DNA of 64,000 bases, taken from positions 124,001 to 188,000 of the forward strand of contig NZ_JBKHUI010000005.1 of the NCBI RefSeq assembly GCF_046569695.1. Direction: 5' to 3'. Below, piece by piece: positions 60,869 through 64,000 of this stretch. The DNA is from Kluyvera sp046569695 (lineage in GTDB: Bacteria > Pseudomonadota > Gammaproteobacteria > Enterobacterales > Enterobacteriaceae). The position numbers and the translations under genes are program-made. A model generated the notes under the pieces. The model was not told the DNA's origin. It did not search any database and saw only the letters and a program-made list of their open reading frames with translations. Positions within the stretch are counted from its first letter, which is position 1. The number at the start of each line of letters is the position of its first letter.

Positions 60869-62626
60869 ATGACTTTTACACTTCGCCCCTACCAACAGGA
60901 AGCGGTTGACGCCACCCTGGCCTACTTCCGTCGCCATACTCAGCCTGCGGTTATCGTGTTGCCCACCGGTGCCGGGAAAAGCCTGGTGATAGCCGAGCTG
61001 GCGCGGCTGGCTCGCGGTCGCGTACTGGTGCTGGCGCACGTCAAAGAACTGGTGGCGCAGAACCACGCGAAATACTGTGCGCTGGGGCTGGAGGCCGATA
61101 TTTATGCGGCCGGGCTAAAGCGCAAAGAGAGCCACGGCAAAGTGGTGTTCGGCAGCGTGCAGTCGGTGGCGCGTAATCTTGACCATTTCCAGGGCGAGTT
61201 TTCGCTGTTAATTGTCGATGAGTGCCACCGCATCAGCGACGATGATGATAGTCAGTACCAGCAAATTCTCAGCCATCTGGGGAAAGTGAATCCTCACATC
61301 CGCCTGCTGGGCCTCACGGCCACACCGTTCCGCTTGGGCAAAGGCTGGATTTATCAGTTCCACTACCACGGCATGGTGCGCGGCGATGAGAAAGCGCTGT
61401 TCCGCGACTGCATCTATGAGTTACCGCTGCGCTACATGATTAAACACGGCTATCTGACGCCGCCGGAGCGGCTGGATATGCCCGTGGTGCAGTACGATTT
61501 CAGCCGCCTGCAGGCCAACAGCAACGGACTGTTCAGCGAGTCGGACCTCAACCGCGAGTTGAAACAGCAGCAGCGCATTACGCCGCACATCATCAGCCAG
61601 ATTGAGGAGTTTGCGCAGACGCGCAAAGGGGTGATGATTTTTGCCGCCACCGTCGAGCACGCCCGCGAGATTACCGGGTTGCTGCCCGCCAATGACGCGG
61701 CGCTGATCACCGGCGAGACCCCAGGCCCGCAGCGCGACGAGCTGATTGAAGCCTTTAAAAATCAGCAGTTCCGCTATCTGGTTAACGTCGCCGTCCTGAC
61801 CACCGGTTTTGACGCCCCGCACGTTGACCTGATTGCGATTCTGCGCCCTACCGAGTCCATCAGCCTGTATCAGCAAATTGTGGGCCGCGGCCTGCGTCTG
61901 GCGCCGGGGAAAACGGACTGTCTGATCCTCGATTACGCCGGTAACCCGCACGACCTCTACACGCCGGAAGTGGGTTCACCAAAAGGCAAAAGCGATAACG
62001 TGCCAGTGCAGGTTTTCTGCCCCGGCTGCGGCTTTGCCAATACCTTCTGGGGAAAAACCACCGCCGACGGCACCATTATTGAGCACTTTGGCCGCCGCTG
62101 TCAGGGCTGGCTTGAAGATGATGAAGGTCATCGCGAGCAGTGCGACTATCGCTTCCGCTTTAAAAACTGCCCGCAGTGTAACGCCGAAAACGACATTGCC
62201 GCCCGCCGCTGTCGGGAGTGCGACACGGTGCTGGTTGACCCGGACGATATGCTGAAAGCAGCGCTGAAGCTTAAAGACGCGCTGGTGCTGCGCTGTAGCG
62301 GCATGGTGTTACAGGACGGCATGGATGAGAAAGGCGGCTGGCTTAAAATCACCTATTATGACGAAGACGGCGCGGACGTTAGTGAGCGCTTCCGTCTGCA
62401 CACCCCCGCGCAGAAAACGGCGTTCGAGCAGCTGTTTATCCGCCCGCACACCCGTACGCCCGGCGTGCCGCTGCGCTGGATAACGCCGAGCGATATCATC
62501 GCTCAGCAGGCGCTGCTCCGCGCACCGGATTTTGTCGTTGCCCGTAAGAAAGGCGTCTACTGGCAGGTACGCGAAAAAGTGTTCGACTACGAAGGCCGCT
62601 ATCGCCGGGCCAACGAGCTACGCTAG
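60869..62626 (+). CDS. radD: RadD (YejH), SF2 helicase-like DNA repair protein
   Basis: A 585-residue superfamily 2 ATPase (E. coli 586) important in double-strand break repair. Helicase motifs: Q-like RPYQQEAVDATLAYF (about 7-21), Walker A LPTGAGKSLVI (about 31-41), DECHR (about 117-121), GLTATPFRLG, and motif VI QIVGRGLRLAPGK. A C-terminal zinc-ribbon region has CPGCGF and CPQCNAENDIAARRCRECD. It converges with the lipocalin gene, overlapping by four bases. Confidence 0.95.
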   Translation: MTFTLRPYQQEAVDATLAYFRRHTQPAVIVLPTGAGKSLVIAELARLARGRVLVLAHVKELVAQNHAKYCALGLEADIYAAGLKRKESHGKVVFGSVQSVARNLDHFQGEFSLLIVDECHRISDDDDSQYQQILSHLGKVNPHIRLLGLTATPFRLGKGWIYQFHYHGMVRGDEKALFRDCIYELPLRYMIKHGYLTPPERLDMPVVQYDFSRLQANSNGLFSESDLNRELKQQQRITPHIISQIEEFAQTRKGVMIFAATVEHAREITGLLPANDAALITGETPGPQRDELIEAFKNQQFRYLVNVAVLTTGFDAPHVDLIAILRPTESISLYQQIVGRGLRLAPGKTDCLILDYAGNPHDLYTPEVGSPKGKSDNVPVQVFCPGCGFANTFWGKTTADGTIIEHFGRRCQGWLEDDEGHREQCDYRFRFKNCPQCNAENDIAARRCRECDTVLVDPDDMLKAALKLKDALVLRCSGMVLQDGMDEKGGWLKITYYDEDGADVSERFRLHTPAQKTAFEQLFIRPHTRTPGVPLRWITPSDIIAQQALLRAPDFVVARKKGVYWQVREKVFDYEGRYRRANELR

Positions 62627-63156
62627 CTGCGCGTTTGCTTCACCCACAGCAAATCATCGACGGCAAACCCCAGCCCGCGGGCGATGGACAGGTAGTTTTG
62701 CTGTACCTGCGGCGGCAGCGTTGGCGTGCGCGATAAAATCCACAGGTAGTCGCGGTTCGGCCCGCTGACCAGCGCGTACTGGTAGTCATCATCCAGCGCG
62801 ATGACGTTATAGCCGCCATAGAAAGGACCAAAGAACGAGACCTTCATCGCGGCAACGCTCGGCTCGCCGGTGAAGTACGCCTTCCCTTCGCTCTCTTTCC
62901 ACTCGCCTCGCTGCGGGTCAAACCCACGGTTCAGCACGCTAATGCCACCATCCTTACGCTTACCGTAGTGAGCGGTCACCTGCTCCAGACCGCGCTCAAA
63001 GCGGTTATCCAGACGGGCAATTTCATACCATTTTCCCAGATAGCGGCTAGCATCAAAATGGCGAATCGGCGTCACCCCTTTTGGCGGGGTGGGTGAACGA
63101 CAAGCCACCAGCGCGAGCGACAACGCGACTCCGGTGACTACGGGCCATAGTTTCAT
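62623..63156 (-). CDS. blc: Outer-membrane lipoprotein lipocalin
   Basis: A 177-residue bacterial lipocalin. A lipoprotein signal (lipobox LALVAC, Cys19) precedes a lipid-binding barrel with the lipocalin signature LGKWYEIARLDNRFERGLE (about 39-57), KAYFTGEPSVAAMKVSFFG and YLWILSRTPTL. E. coli Blc has the same length and binds lysophospholipids. In E. coli it lies near ampC, so this location differs. GAGAGGAAA is upstream of the ATG. Confidence 0.93.
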   Translation of the reverse strand: MKLWPVVTGVALSLALVACRSPTPPKGVTPIRHFDASRYLGKWYEIARLDNRFERGLEQVTAHYGKRKDGGISVLNRGFDPQRGEWKESEGKAYFTGEPSVAAMKVSFFGPFYGGYNVIALDDDYQYALVSGPNRDYLWILSRTPTLPPQVQQNYLSIARGLGFAVDDLLWVKQTRS

Positions 63157-63268
63157 GCAGTTTCCTCTCTTTACGATCCTTGTTTAAGTGTAGAGGATAA
63201 AAAGCCACGCGGCCGGAAGCGGGAGAACCTATGCTTGAGCTATGGCCCACCACAAACAGGACAATAAT

Positions 63269-64000
63269 ATGAACGACAAACCGACACTCGGCATCAGCGG
63301 CTGCCTGACCGGTGCTGCCGTTCGCTTTGACGGCGGGCATAAGCGGATGGGGTTTATTATGGATGAGCTTGCCGAATGGGTAACCTTCAAACCCGTCTGC
63401 CCGGAAATGGGCATCGGCCTGCCCACACCGCGCCCGGCGCTGCGGCTGGTGAAGACCGCAAATGGCGATACCCGCGTGCGCATGAGCCAGAACCTGGATA
63501 ACGACCTCACCGATAAAATGCACCATTTTGCCGAGGAGGTGCTGCCAGGCGCGGCGCAATTCGCCGGCTATATAGTTTGTGCAAAGTCCCCCAGCTGCGG
63601 AATGGAGCGGGTGCGGTTGTACGATGAACGCGGTAATCGCGGCGCGAAGGAAGGCGTTGGCCTGTTTACCGCGGCGCTGCAAGCACGCTATCCGTGGCTG
63701 CCGGTGGAAGAGGACGGCCGACTGCACGACCCGGTACTGAGGGAGAACTTTGTGGCGCGGATATTTGCGTTGCACGAGCTGAATACGCTGCGGGAAGAGG
63801 GATTAACCCGTCAGGCCCTGCTGGCGTTTCACAGCCGCTATAAGCTGCATCTGCTGGCCCACAACCAGCCCGGCTACCGTGAGATCGGCCCCTTTATCGC
63901 CCATCTGCATGAATGGCAGGACCTGGATGCCTTTTTTGTTGCCTATCGCGACAAGCTGATGGCGATTCTGCGCCACCCGGCCTCACGTAAAAATCACACC
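63269..64000 (+). CDS. ybgA: YbgA: DUF523-DUF1722 protein (3' truncated)
   Basis: The first 244 codons run to the window edge. The N-terminal DUF523 has GISGCLTGAAVRFDGGHKR (about 8-26), CPEMGIGLPTPRP (about 49-61) and CAKSPSCGME (about 118-127), cysteines typical of the family; DUF1722 follows (FHSRYKLHLLAHNQ, about 189-202). In E. coli YbgA lies beside photolyase phr, so phr may follow beyond the edge (inference). Function unknown; a link to DNA photoproduct repair or iron-sulfur chemistry has been suggested by context only. Confidence 0.9.
   Translation, partial: MNDKPTLGISGCLTGAAVRFDGGHKRMGFIMDELAEWVTFKPVCPEMGIGLPTPRPALRLVKTANGDTRVRMSQNLDNDLTDKMHHFAEEVLPGAAQFAGYIVCAKSPSCGMERVRLYDERGNRGAKEGVGLFTAALQARYPWLPVEEDGRLHDPVLRENFVARIFALHELNTLREEGLTRQALLAFHSRYKLHLLAHNQPGYREIGPFIAHLHEWQDLDAFFVAYRDKLMAILRHPASRKNHT

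Noticed and set aside
1..64000. CRISPR arrays, prophage, transposases, tRNA or rRNA genes
   Set aside because: No regularly spaced repeats, no phage or transposase domains among the proteins and no clover-leaf-like or rRNA sequence noticed on reading.

Overview
This 64 kb window is chromosomal DNA from a member of the Enterobacteriaceae (E. coli / Salmonella / Citrobacter / Klebsiella / Enterobacter group). The species cannot be fixed from the sequence alone. The gene order follows the E. coli 48-49 min region almost throughout (yohJK-cdd-sanA-preTA-mglCAB-galS-yeiB-folE-yeiG-cirA-lysP-yeiE-yeiH-nfo-yeiI-psu-fru-setB-yeiW-yeiP-yeiQ-yeiR-lpxT-mepS-pdeN-yejABEF-yejG-bcr-rsuA-yejH). Most proteins have the length and motifs expected of the E. 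coli orthologues. Enterobacterial repeats (REP, ERIC) and CRP, Fur, Cra and Gal operators fit the same placement. No tRNA, rRNA, CRISPR array, insertion sequence or prophage was seen.

Layout. (1) 0.2-6.3 kb: a 3-hydroxybenzoate/gentisate catabolic cluster of the Klebsiella mhb type (hydroxylase, isomerase, hydrolase, dioxygenase, transporter) with a divergent LysR regulator and a clear dyad operator between them; it is absent at this place in E. coli K-12. (2) 6.4-12.1 kb: LrgA/LrgB-like yohJK, cytidine deaminase, sanA and the dihydropyrimidine dehydrogenase pair preT-preA, so two pyrimidine-catabolic functions lie close together. (3) 12.3-17.2 kb: galactose ABC transporter mglBAC and its repressor galS, both with CRP and Gal operator sites. 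(4) 17.4-21.4 kb: yeiB, folE, an extra YbfB-type MFS gene, and the S-formylglutathione hydrolase yeiG. (5) 21.5-26.9 kb: an accessory cassette not present here in E. coli K-12, made of an AraC regulator, a DUF2264 protein, an oligosaccharide:H+ symporter-like MFS permease and a GH88 unsaturated glucuronyl hydrolase. None of these has a secretion signal, which suggests import of unsaturated uronic-acid oligosaccharides followed by cytoplasmic cleavage. This is the most interesting block of the window.

(6) 27-34 kb: catecholate siderophore receptor cirA under a perfect Fur box, lysP, yeiE/yeiH, an ERIC element and endonuclease IV. (7) 34-42.4 kb: pseudouridine catabolism (yeiI, psuT, psuG, psuK) beside the fructose PTS operon fruBKA with two perfect Cra operators; nupX, rihB and yeiL of E. 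coli are missing here. (8) 42.8-50.8 kb: setB, yeiW, the EF-P paralogue yeiP/efpL, uxuA divergent from yeiQ (hexuronate branch), GTPase yeiR, lpxT and the murein endopeptidase mepS. (9) 50.9-64 kb: c-di-GMP phosphodiesterase pdeN, the yejABEF peptide ABC transporter, yejG, bcr, rsuA, yejH/radD, then a lipocalin (blc) and a 3'-truncated ybgA that replace the rplY side found in E. coli.

Sugar, nucleoside and organic-acid uptake genes under CRP-type control dominate the window. Findings concentrate on the GH88/DUF2264 cassette, the HTH-kinase YeiI with an altered GAGD motif, several unassigned operator-like dyads, and repeat elements with unusual internal structure.
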